NCBI GenBank assembly: GCA_937926845.1
Contig: CALBBS010000029.1
Coordinates: 1 to 8,050 of the forward strand
Source: an uncultured Atopobium sp.
GTDB taxonomy: Bacteria > Actinomycetota > Coriobacteriia > Coriobacteriales > Atopobiaceae
DNA: 8,050 nt
Direction of reading: 5' to 3'
Shown here piece after piece: positions 1-5,365 of the stretch. The translations under genes were made by a program, and so were the position numbers. The notes under the pieces are model-generated. The model worked only from the letters and a program-made list of their open reading frames with translations. It made no database searches and was not told the origin of the DNA. Every line of letters starts with the position of its first letter. Within the stretch, counting starts at the first letter, position 1.

Positions 1-59
1 CGCCTATAAGAGGTGGGATAGTGGTGTGCGGGGGTTTCTCGCCAGAAGTACTTTTGCAT
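1..59 (-). CDS. 5' end of an unrecognised minus-strand gene (partial)
   Basis: Only the first 19 codons are in the window: MQKYFWRETPAHHYPTSYR, reading leftwards off the edge. The call rests on the start signal: on the minus strand a near-perfect Shine-Dalgarno AAAGGAG (complement of 64-70) sits 4 bases before the ATG (complement of 57-59), and the frame stays open to the window edge. An in-frame ATG eight codons upstream (complement of 81-83) has no ribosome binding site, so the inner start is preferred. The peptide is aromatic and basic, with no signal peptide or recognised motif, so no function is assigned. A CTCC stretch upstream of the SD could pair with it (GGAG, 4 bp), which is weak evidence of SD masking. 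The gene diverges from tRNA-Gly and shares the roughly 200-base spacer with it. An alternative is that the frame is chance, since 19 codons prove little. Confidence 0.5.
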   Translation of the reverse strand, partial: MQKYFWRETPAHHYPTSYR

Positions 60-250
60 GGCGCTCCTTTCGTTGGAGAGCATGCTAAAGAGTGACTTTG
101 TCCCTATTCTGACCAGCGCCTGTCTAGTTTCTGTCAGGGAAAATTTGTGTAGGTGCATATTTGTTGCATACGCGCAGCTAGGCAGAAAACAACGCATCAA
201 ACTTTTATTTAGTTGCTAAGCAAGCAATTAAAAGGCAAAAAATACTGTGA
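60..250. other. Divergent intergenic spacer between the minus-strand gene and tRNA-Gly
   Basis: This stretch holds no convincing gene. Visible in it are a direct repeat GnTGCATA at 152-159 and 163-170 (11-bp period), a small inverted repeat TTGCT-A-AGCAA at 213-223, and an inverted CTGAC...GTCAG pair around 110-137. On the minus strand a CTGACA (complement of 133-138) resembles a -35 element for the leftward gene, but no well-spaced -10 was found. AT content rises towards the tRNA promoter. Promoters for both directions must lie here if both genes are real. Confidence 0.5.
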
Positions 251-256
251 TAAAAT
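228..256 (+). promoter_or_regulatory. Probable promoter of tRNA-Gly
   Basis: A -10 hexamer TAAAAT at 251-256 (5 of 6 to TATAAT) lies 10 bases before the mature tRNA end at 267. A -35 candidate TTAAAA at 228-233 (4 of 6) precedes it with a 17-base spacer. The spacing is ideal and the position fits a short tRNA leader; the -35 is weak. Confidence 0.55.
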
Positions 257-266
257 CTACACAATT

Positions 267-341
267 GCGGGTATCGCCAAGTGGTAAGGCAATGGCTTCC
301 CAAGCCATCATCCGCGGGTTCGAATCCCGTTGCCCGCTCCA
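267..341 (+). tRNA. tRNA-Gly (anticodon CCC)
   Basis: The sequence folds as a full cloverleaf. The acceptor arm is GCGGGTA (267-273) with TGCCCGC (331-337), including one T-G pair. The anticodon stem is ATGGC/GCCAT (292-296 with 304-308) around the loop TTCCCAA, giving anticodon CCC at 299-301, which reads GGG glycine codons. The T arm is CGGG-TTCGAAT-CCCG-like. The discriminator is T338 and the 3' CCA is encoded (339-341). It is a single-copy transcription unit here: its own promoter lies upstream and a terminator begins 9 bases downstream. A CCC isoacceptor is usually a minor glycine tRNA, supplementing the TCC and GCC species. Confidence 0.96.
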
Positions 342-350
342 AAGACATAC

Positions 351-373
351 AAGAGCCCTTCGGGGCTCTTTTT
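351..373 (+). terminator. Rho-independent terminator of tRNA-Gly
   Basis: A perfect 8-bp stem AAGAGCCC/GGGCTCTT (351-358 with 363-370) closes on a stable TTCG tetraloop (359-362) and runs into a T tract (369-373). The TTCG loop plus T run is the classical intrinsic terminator form. It separates the tRNA unit from the aminopeptidase gene. Confidence 0.93.
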
Positions 374-423
374 ATGGACAAGATTGAATTTTGGCGTTGT
401 GAAGAAGGTTGTTCGGGTAGAAG

Positions 424-451
424 TTGAACGGAAATATTTTGGAAATATCTT
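424..451 (+). promoter_or_regulatory. Candidate promoter region of the M29 aminopeptidase gene, with 11-bp-period repeats
   Basis: A promoter must lie between the terminator ending at 373 and the start at 508. A possible -35 TTGAAC (424-429) and -10 TATCTT (446-451) are spaced by 16 bases; each matches only 4 of 6. The same stretch carries GGAAATAT twice, at 430-437 and 441-448, one helical turn apart, and an inverted ATATTT-TGG-AAATAT at 434-448. These repeats overlap the proposed spacer and -10, so they could be an operator or just AT-rich promoter sequence. Confidence 0.3.
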
Positions 452-507
452 TGATAGAGCGTGCTTAATTACTCGGATTACGCGGATTGATGGTTGAAGG
501 GAACAAC

Positions 508-1785
508 ATGGCACAAATTCCTATGACAGATCAAGAGGTAAAGATTGCTCTTGATGCGCTGTCAGATCAGATTGATAAATACGCCGAGCTTCTTGTTAAG
601 AAGGGGTGTGCCGTCTCTGAAGGAAGTCAGCTGGTAATTAACGCTTCAATTGAGATTGCTGATTTTGCCCGTAGGGTTCAGCGAGCAGCTTATGCGGCTG
701 GCGCAGAATTCGTTACCGTTATTTGGGGCGATCAAGAGTCCTCAAGAATAATGTACGAAAACGTTGACCTAGCGCGTCTTTCTAAGACACCAAGCTGGAA
801 GATTGAGCAGCTTAACTCCCTTGCCGAGCAGGGTGCAGCATTTTTGTTCCTCTCGTCTGATGATCCAAATGGTCTAAAGGGAATTGATCCAGAAAAGCCA
901 GCTGCTGTTTCTCGCGCAAGAAACTTAGAGTGCGACGTCTTTAGAAACGGTATGGACTTTGGTAAAAACGTTTGGTGTATTGCTGGTGTTCCTGCAGCTA
1001 AATGGGCAAAGGTAATTTTTCCAGAGCTTTCTGAGGCTGAGGCAATCTACAGGCTTTGGATTGCAATTTTGGACGTTGCTCATGCAAGTGGAGAAGATCC
1101 TCAGAGTGCTTGGGAGACCCACAATGCAACATTTGAGAAGACCAAGCGCTTCATGAATTCTCATCAGTTTGAAGAGCTTCGTTATGAATCTTCAAATGGA
1201 ACTAACCTGACTATTTGTATGAATCCAGGACATCTTTGGGAGGGCGGCGCTGGAAAGACTCAGGATGGAACGTTGTTCTTCCCTAACATTCCTACCGAGG
1301 AAGTCTTTACAACGCCAAACTATTGTAAGGTAAACGGCACTGTTCACTCTGCGTTGCCTCTGATTCATGCCGGCCAGATTGTTAAAAACTTCTGGTTTAC
1401 CTTCAAAGACGGCGAGGTTGTTGACTACGGCGCTGAGCAGGGCAAAGACGTTCTGACTTCTATTGTTTCTCAAAAGGGCGGCAAGTACCTGGGAGAATGT
1501 GCTCTTATTTCTAAGAACACGCCTATTCGCCAGAGCGGCATTCTGTTCTACGATACTCTGTATGACGAGAATGCTAGCTGCCATTTAGCACTTGGAATGG
1601 GCTTCCCAGAGTGCCTGAAGGGCGGCCTTGAGATGAGCCCAGATGAGCTCTTGGCCCACGGTGTTAATCAGAGCACTACGCACGTTGATTTTATGATTGG
1701 TGCAGACGATTTGAACATTTGGGGAATTTCTGCCGATGGAAAAGAAACACCAATTTTCATAAATGGACAATGGGCATGGGAGTAA
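508..1785 (+). CDS. M29-family metallo-aminopeptidase (AmpS/PepS type)
   Basis: Predicted cytoplasmic two-metal aminopeptidase that removes N-terminal residues from peptides; no signal peptide or membrane segment. The start is the ATG at 508 because GAAGGG (496-501) lies 6 bases upstream; in-frame TTG 487 and ATG 490 lack a ribosome binding site. That gives 425 residues, close to the usual 410-420 of the family. Family landmarks are all in the C-terminal half: IPTEEVFTTP with E264, YLGECALI with E330, NASCHLALG with H359, and THVDFMIG with H392 and D394. Their spacing (66, 29, 33, 2) matches the metal ligands known in Staphylococcus AmpS and Thermus AmpT. The family's active-site tyrosine, seven residues after the His ligand, is phenylalanine here (F366). 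It appears monocistronic: a tRNA terminator lies upstream and a tRNA promoter downstream. No clear terminator follows. Family call firm, substrate range unknown. Confidence 0.93.
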   Translation: MAQIPMTDQEVKIALDALSDQIDKYAELLVKKGCAVSEGSQLVINASIEIADFARRVQRAAYAAGAEFVTVIWGDQESSRIMYENVDLARLSKTPSWKIEQLNSLAEQGAAFLFLSSDDPNGLKGIDPEKPAAVSRARNLECDVFRNGMDFGKNVWCIAGVPAAKWAKVIFPELSEAEAIYRLWIAILDVAHASGEDPQSAWETHNATFEKTKRFMNSHQFEELRYESSNGTNLTICMNPGHLWEGGAGKTQDGTLFFPNIPTEEVFTTPNYCKVNGTVHSALPLIHAGQIVKNFWFTFKDGEVVDYGAEQGKDVLTSIVSQKGGKYLGECALISKNTPIRQSGILFYDTLYDENASCHLALGMGFPECLKGGLEMSPDELLAHGVNQSTTHVDFMIGADDLNIWGISADGKETPIFINGQWAWE

Positions 1786-1788
1786 ACT

Positions 1789-1817
1789 GCTACACTATCC
1801 TAGTTGCGTGGTAAAAT
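1789..1817 (+). promoter_or_regulatory. Probable extended -10 promoter of tRNA-Lys
   Basis: TGGTAAAAT at 1809-1817 is an extended -10 (TGn plus TAAAAT, 5 of 6) ending 16 bases before the mature tRNA. The matching -35 position (1789-1794, GCTACA) fits only 3 of 6, which an extended -10 can tolerate. This is likely also the promoter that feeds purB. Confidence 0.5.
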
Positions 1818-1825
1818 TGCCACGC
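1806..1825. repeat. Inverted repeat GCGTGG-N8-CCACGC around the tRNA-Lys -10
   Basis: Perfect 6-bp arms (1806-1811 and 1820-1825) flank TAAAATTG. As RNA it would form a small GC-rich hairpin 21 bases after the aminopeptidase stop, but there is no T tract after it, so it is not a standard terminator. The -10 hexamer of tRNA-Lys lies exactly in the loop, so an operator-like role is also possible. Confidence 0.45.
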
Positions 1826-1833
1826 CCGATAAT

Positions 1834-1909
1834 GGGCCGTTAGCTCAGTTGGTAGAGCAGGGGACTTTTAATCCCAAGGTCTAGGGTTCGAACCCCTAAC
1901 GGCCCACCA
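1834..1909 (+). tRNA. tRNA-Lys (anticodon TTT)
   Basis: A full cloverleaf is visible. The acceptor is GGGCCGT (1834-1840) with ACGGCCC (1899-1905). The D arm is GCTC...GAGC. The anticodon loop CTTTTAA (1865-1871) gives anticodon TTT at 1867-1869. The T arm is TAGGG-TTCGAAC-CCCTA, the discriminator is A1906, and the CCA is encoded (1907-1909). It reads AAA and, by wobble, AAG. The first anticodon-stem pair (27-43) is a G-A mismatch, leaving four Watson-Crick pairs; this is a minor oddity, as close relatives usually have a G-U there. Confidence 0.97.
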
Positions 1910-1917
1910 GGTAATTC

Positions 1918-1956
1918 AAAGGTCGGGTACCATAGTGGTACTCGACCTTTTCTTTT
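1918..1956 (+). terminator. Strong hairpin terminator/attenuator between tRNA-Lys and purB
   Basis: A nearly perfect 15-bp stem (1918-1932 with 1936-1950, one G-T pair at 1926/1942) has outer arms AAAGGTCG/CGACCTTT and inner arms GTACCA/TGGTAC. It is followed by TTTTCTTTT (1948-1956). It clearly can terminate the tRNA transcript. It starts 9 bases after the tRNA and ends 22 bases before the purB start codon, so any transcript reaching purB from upstream must pass it. It may therefore act as an attenuator rather than a plain end. Confidence 0.88.
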
Positions 1957-1977
1957 ACGAGCAGAAGGAGTCTCATC

Positions 1978-3324
1978 GTGGTAGATCGCTACACCGGCAA
2001 AGAAATGGGCCACATCTTTTCTTTGGAGAACAAGTATGCCGTTTGGCAGGAGATTGAAGTCCTTGCGTGCGAAGCACAGGCTGAGCTTGGTGTTATTGGT
2101 ATTTCTCGCGAAGAGGCAGCTTGGATTCGAGAGCACGCTGCGTTTAATCGCGCTGAGGTAGACGAGATTGAGGCCATTACCAACCACGACGTCATTGCCT
2201 TCCTGACCAATATGGGCTCCTACATCGATGCCAAGGTTCCAGAGGGTGAGCTTAAGCCAAGTCGCTGGGTTCACTACGGTATGACCTCAACAGACCTGGG
2301 CGATACCGCCCTTTGCTATCAGCTCACCCAGGCATGTGACCTGCTTATTACTGCGGTTCGTCGCTGCGCCGCTATCTGTAAGCGTCGCGCATTTGAGGAG
2401 CGCGATACGCTGTGCGTTGGTCGTACTCATGGCATTCATGCTGAGCCTATGACCTTTGGCATGAAATTTGGTAGCTGGGCCTGGGAGTTTAAGCGCGACC
2501 TTGACCGCTTGAAGGATGCTCGTAAAAACGTTGCCTATGGTGCTATTTCTGGTGCTGTTGGAACCTACTCTTCTATTGATCCTTTTGTAGAGGAGTATGT
2601 TTGCGAGAAACTCGGTCTTGTCCACGATCCACTTTCAACCCAGGTAATTTCTCGCGACCACCACGCTTACCTTGCCGGCGTTCTGGCAACCGTTGCCGCT
2701 ACCTGCGAGCGTATTGCAACTGAGATGCGTGCGCTGCAGAAGACTGATACCCTCGAGGCTGAGGAGCCATTCCGCAAGGGCCAGAAGGGCTCTTCCGCTA
2801 TGCCTCACAAGCGCAACCCCATTACTGCCGAGAAGATCTGTGGTTTGTCCCGCGTAGTTAAGGCAAACGCACAGGTTGCCTTTGATAACGTTGCTCTTTG
2901 GCACGAGCGTGACATCAGCCACTCTTCCGCTGAGCGCGTTGCTCAGGCAGATAGCTTTATTGCTCTTGACCACATGCTGTCAAAGCTTGAGTTCCTGCTT
3001 GATGGCATGGTCCTGTATCCAGAGCAGATGATGGCCAACCTCAATAAGACCCGTGGCATGCTCTTCTCGTCAAAGGTTCTTCTTGCCCTGGTCAATACTG
3101 GTATTACTCGTGAAGAGGCGTACAAGATTGTTCAGTCCAACGCTATGAAGGTCTGGGCAGATATTCAGCAGTGCAAGGAAGGACCATCCTACCAGGAGCT
3201 TCTTGAGGCGGATCCAGCCTGTACGCTGAGCCATGAGGAGCTTGAGAAAATCTTTGATCCTCGCGCATTTCTTACCCGTTCAAACGTTTTGTTTGACCGT
3301 CTTGAGCATCTTGAATTGGACTAA
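1978..3324 (+). CDS. purB: Adenylosuccinate lyase PurB
   Basis: Cytoplasmic homotetrameric lyase of the fumarase/aspartase superfamily. It releases fumarate in two purine steps: SAICAR to AICAR, and adenylosuccinate to AMP. The GTG start at 1978 is supported by AGAAGGAG (1963-1970), 7 bases upstream. The 448-residue product matches the usual 430-460. Visible motifs are VHYGMTSTDLGDTA (H99, T103, S104), GRTHGIHAEP with the catalytic-region H151, and the superfamily signature GSSAMPHKRNP (271-281), with the mobile-loop serines S272/S273 that include the catalytic base. The C-terminal helical domain is intact. The gene lies directly behind tRNA-Lys and its hairpin with no obvious promoter of its own. 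The Tat lipoprotein gene begins 3 bases after its stop, implying co-transcription. PurC, whose product PurB consumes, lies 3.6 kb downstream. Confidence 0.97.
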   Translation: MVDRYTGKEMGHIFSLENKYAVWQEIEVLACEAQAELGVIGISREEAAWIREHAAFNRAEVDEIEAITNHDVIAFLTNMGSYIDAKVPEGELKPSRWVHYGMTSTDLGDTALCYQLTQACDLLITAVRRCAAICKRRAFEERDTLCVGRTHGIHAEPMTFGMKFGSWAWEFKRDLDRLKDARKNVAYGAISGAVGTYSSIDPFVEEYVCEKLGLVHDPLSTQVISRDHHAYLAGVLATVAATCERIATEMRALQKTDTLEAEEPFRKGQKGSSAMPHKRNPITAEKICGLSRVVKANAQVAFDNVALWHERDISHSSAERVAQADSFIALDHMLSKLEFLLDGMVLYPEQMMANLNKTRGMLFSSKVLLALVNTGITREEAYKIVQSNAMKVWADIQQCKEGPSYQELLEADPACTLSHEELEKIFDPRAFLTRSNVLFDRLEHLELD

Positions 3325-3327
3325 ATC

Positions 3328-4539
3328 GTGTCTCTGTTTGGAAACATTTCTCGCCGAAACTTCTTTAAGACGGGAGCGGCTGGTGTCGTAGTTGCGGGTG
3401 CAATTAGCATCGCGGCTGGCTGCTCTCATCAAGAAGGCTCGGGAGATGCAGGAAAACCGCTGGTACTTGACGAGTCCTCTGGCACAAATGTGCTGGACAC
3501 CTATAGCTCTGCGGAGTATTCTGCCCAACCTAGTCAGACCTGGACTCTTCCTTTGGGAAGCGTGCTGCATCCAGCCGAAGGAAATTGGATTCCCGTCACC
3601 ATGGCCGGCGCATCTGCTACGCCAATGGTAAAGGGCTCTGCTCTTTCGCTGACGTCCGGCCAGGTTATTGACGTTGTTCCTGCGGCTCAGATGAACAATA
3701 ACACCGCCGTAATTTACGACGTTCGCTGCTCCGACTCTGTGTACGCATGGGTTGAGATAGATACCACTACGTTTGACTGGGAGCTTCTTGCCGCACCATT
3801 TTCTGACGGTAAGCTTACTGGAGATGCAACGGTACTCTACAAAGCTGATAAAAACTGGGATCCGGCTCCGTTTGCCTGCGGAGACGATAAGGTGGTTTGG
3901 CTAGTCCAACCAGCTTCTTCTGGCGAGAAAACCCGTGAATCTTCACACTGCTACGTGTGGCGTGTGGGGGATTCTGAGGGAACGGATGCCGTAGAATCTC
4001 CAGGTAGATTTGCTACTGCACCGTCTATCTCAAAGGGCGTAGTTACCCTTACTCCTCGAGTTCGCGCCTCCGAAGGCACCTACTATGGCGTAACAGCATA
4101 CCTGCTGGGGGACAACCTTAAAACCAAGGTTGACCAGCTTGTTATGCCTCAATCCGTCAAACCTTTTGCAGCAAGTCGCGTAGACGATAAGTTTATTGTG
4201 TCAGTTGAAGCAAGTTATGACTCGGGCGGTCTGTTGGGCAAGATGGGAACATATATCCTGCCTGCTTCAGGCGAAAACCCTTACGTCATTGAGCGTGAAC
4301 CTTATGCAATATCGGCAGGTAAAGGTAGCCTTTACATAGTTAAGAGCCGCGCCTCTTACGTGCTTGTTGATACGCAAAATCAAACGGCAAACTGGCTCTA
4401 TTCAATGGATAGAAGCGTTGATTACGGAGAGTTTCCCGCTCGAGAAGGCAACTGTGATTCTTTTGTAACCTACTCAACTGTTAAGGATCCTACCAGCGGA
4501 TATCCGGCTTCCGTGACAGTTCGTGTTTTTTCTTTGTAG
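3328..4539 (+). CDS. Tat-exported predicted lipoprotein with beta-propeller-like repeats, function unknown
   Basis: 403 residues from GTG 3328. The Shine-Dalgarno is weak (GGA at 3318-3320), and the start lies 3 bases after the purB stop, so translational coupling is likely. The N terminus has a consensus twin-arginine motif SRRNFFK (residues 8-14), a hydrophobic stretch 16-30, and AAGC with C32 as a plausible lipobox cysteine (alanine at -3 is less usual). The protein should be folded in the cytoplasm, exported by Tat and anchored outside the membrane. The mature part (about 60-403) is beta-rich. It shows roughly 55-60-residue units that alternate a short exposed turn (for example ACGDDKVVWLV, ASRVDDKFIVSV, AGKGSLYIV) with paired strands and loops, the pattern of a TolB-like six-bladed propeller. 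No catalytic motif was recognised. Its position just ahead of the regulator and kinase genes suggests an envelope partner of that system. Export call firm, fold inferred, function unknown. Confidence 0.85.
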   Translation: MSLFGNISRRNFFKTGAAGVVVAGAISIAAGCSHQEGSGDAGKPLVLDESSGTNVLDTYSSAEYSAQPSQTWTLPLGSVLHPAEGNWIPVTMAGASATPMVKGSALSLTSGQVIDVVPAAQMNNNTAVIYDVRCSDSVYAWVEIDTTTFDWELLAAPFSDGKLTGDATVLYKADKNWDPAPFACGDDKVVWLVQPASSGEKTRESSHCYVWRVGDSEGTDAVESPGRFATAPSISKGVVTLTPRVRASEGTYYGVTAYLLGDNLKTKVDQLVMPQSVKPFAASRVDDKFIVSVEASYDSGGLLGKMGTYILPASGENPYVIEREPYAISAGKGSLYIVKSRASYVLVDTQNQTANWLYSMDRSVDYGEFPAREGNCDSFVTYSTVKDPTSGYPASVTVRVFSL

Positions 4540-4578
4540 ATTATTTGTAGGTATAGAGATAGAATGAATACAAATAAT
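4533..4578. promoter_or_regulatory. Candidate OmpR/PhoB-type box upstream of the response regulator
   Basis: TTTGTAG occurs at 4533-4539 and again at 4544-4550, that is 7-bp repeats with a 4-bp spacer and an exact 11-bp period, the geometry used by PhoB/OmpR-family regulators. The first copy covers the lipoprotein stop codon. A perfect 10-bp inverted repeat ATTATTTGTA (4540-4549) / TACAAATAAT (4569-4578) places a third, inverted TTTGTA downstream. The region to 4590 is very AT-rich and holds possible -10 elements (TATAGA 4552-4557, AATAAT 4584-4589), none with a good -35. Binding by the adjacent regulator is inferred. Confidence 0.4.
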
Positions 4579-4587
4579 TAATGAATA
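4563..4587. repeat. Direct repeat AATGAATA
   Basis: AATGAATA appears at 4563-4570 and 4580-4587 with a 17-bp period, inside the AT-rich leader of the response regulator. It may only reflect base composition. Confidence 0.3.
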
Positions 4588-4593
4588 ATCGTA

Positions 4594-4610
4594 ATGTGCC
4601 ATACGCACAT
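4594..4610. repeat. Palindrome ATGTGC-N5-GCACAT in the response-regulator leader
   Basis: Perfect 6-bp arms (4594-4599, 4605-4610) flank CATAC, 29 bases before the start codon. It could be a dimeric-regulator operator or, as RNA, a small 5'-leader hairpin just ahead of the ribosome binding site. No matching copy was noticed elsewhere in the window. Confidence 0.4.
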
Positions 4611-4628
4611 ACATGCAGGGCAAAAGAA

Positions 4629-4636
4629 AAGGGGAG
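4629..4636 (+). promoter_or_regulatory. Ribosome binding site that fixes the response-regulator start
   Basis: AAGGGGAG runs up to 3 bases before ATG 4640 (5 bases from the AAGGGG core). It lies downstream of the alternative in-frame ATG 4613, which has no Shine-Dalgarno of its own, so 4640 is the real start. Confidence 0.75.
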
Positions 4637-4639
4637 ACA

Positions 4640-5353
4640 ATGGCTTCCGACGAGAAGAAAATTCTGATTGTCGAAGATGAGAAAGTCATCCGTGACGCCG
4701 TCTCAGCATATCTTGAGCGCGAAAATTACGTTGTTAAGGGTGTTGGCGACGGTCAGAGTGCAGTTGAAGAGTTTGAAAAGCATGCATTTGACCTGGTGAT
4801 TCTCGATCTTATGCTCCCAAAACTTTCTGGAGAGCGCGTTTGCCGTGCAATTAGAGATGCCTCTAACGTACCTATCATCATGCTTACCGCAAAAGGTGAG
4901 GTAGAAGACAGGATTATTGGTCTTGAGCTTGGTGCTGATGACTATCTTGTTAAGCCCTTCTCGCCACGCGAGCTGGTGGCACGCGTTCGCGCATTGTTCC
5001 GCCGCACGTATTCTGAGCCAGACACTGCTGTTGACGTGCTTGATTACGGTACTCTTACTATTGATATTTCTGGTCACAAGATTCTCATCAACAACGAGGA
5101 AGTTGACCTGACCGCTTCAGAGTTTAAGCTGCTCACCACCCTTGCTCGCTATCCTGGCCGCGTGTACACACGTATGGAGCTTGTCGAGAAGGTCCTGGGT
5201 TATGATTTTGAGGGCTATGAGCGCACTATTGATTCGCATGTCAAGAACTTGCGCGCAAAGCTCGGCGATGATCCTCGTAATCCTCGCTGGTTGTTCACCG
5301 TTCACGGTGTTGGCTATCGCTTTGAGGCTGGCAACGCTAGCCACGAGTCCTAA
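4640..5353 (+). CDS. OmpR/PhoB-family response regulator
   Basis: 237 residues, standard for the family; the start is ATG 4640 because of its ribosome binding site. The receiver domain (about 7-118) has every conserved residue: acidic pair E12/D13, phospho-acceptor D56 in LVILDLMLP, switch residue T83 in MLTAKG, and K105 in YLVKPFSP. A short linker leads to a C-terminal winged helix-turn-helix (about 135-230) with LTASEFKLL, the recognition-helix region RTIDSHVKNLRAKLG, and the wing VHGVGYRFE. It should bind direct-repeat DNA as a phosphorylated dimer. The histidine kinase begins 11 bases after its stop, so the two form a cognate pair. Overall it resembles the RegX3/MtrA/PhoP class; the exact orthologue cannot be decided by eye. 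Repeats at 4533-4578 suggest autoregulation. Confidence 0.95.
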   Translation: MASDEKKILIVEDEKVIRDAVSAYLERENYVVKGVGDGQSAVEEFEKHAFDLVILDLMLPKLSGERVCRAIRDASNVPIIMLTAKGEVEDRIIGLELGADDYLVKPFSPRELVARVRALFRRTYSEPDTAVDVLDYGTLTIDISGHKILINNEEVDLTASEFKLLTTLARYPGRVYTRMELVEKVLGYDFEGYERTIDSHVKNLRAKLGDDPRNPRWLFTVHGVGYRFEAGNASHES

Positions 5354-5365
5354 GCTTTAAAGCTT
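5352..5365. repeat. 14-bp perfect palindrome at the regulator/kinase junction
   Basis: AAGCTTTAAAGCTT is fully self-complementary. It contains the last two bases of the regulator stop TAA and the first base of the proposed kinase TTG start. It occupies the place where a Shine-Dalgarno would be expected, and none is present. Confidence 0.6.

Noticed and set aside
58..219. 53-codon plus-strand frame in the left spacer, with a partly hydrophobic product
   Set aside because: It starts on the complement of the better-supported minus-strand start, has only a weak AGAAG upstream, and ends in the tRNA promoter region.
267..373. tRNA-Gly 3' end as a phage or island attachment site
   Set aside because: No integrase and no second copy of the tRNA 3' end is visible in the window.
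308..514. 68-codon minus-strand frame ending in GAGNGIRTRG
   Set aside because: This is the familiar false frame made by reading the antisense strand of a tRNA T arm; it overlaps tRNA-Gly, its terminator and the aminopeptidase leader and has no ribosome binding site.
1828..1833. GATAAT directly before tRNA-Lys as its -10
   Set aside because: It abuts the first tRNA base, so transcription would begin inside the tRNA; the extended -10 at 1809-1817 is correctly placed.
1840..2274. 144-codon minus-strand frame containing GVRTLDLGIKSPLLYQLS
   Set aside because: Same antisense-tRNA artefact over tRNA-Lys, running antisense through purB; no start signal and no family resemblance.
2672..2857. 61-codon plus-strand frame inside purB
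   Set aside because: Out-of-frame shadow within the conserved PurB core, no start signal.
4540..4578. Inverted repeat after the lipoprotein gene as a terminator
   Set aside because: The arms have a single G-C pair and a 19-base loop with no T tract, so the RNA hairpin would be weak; a DNA site is more likely.
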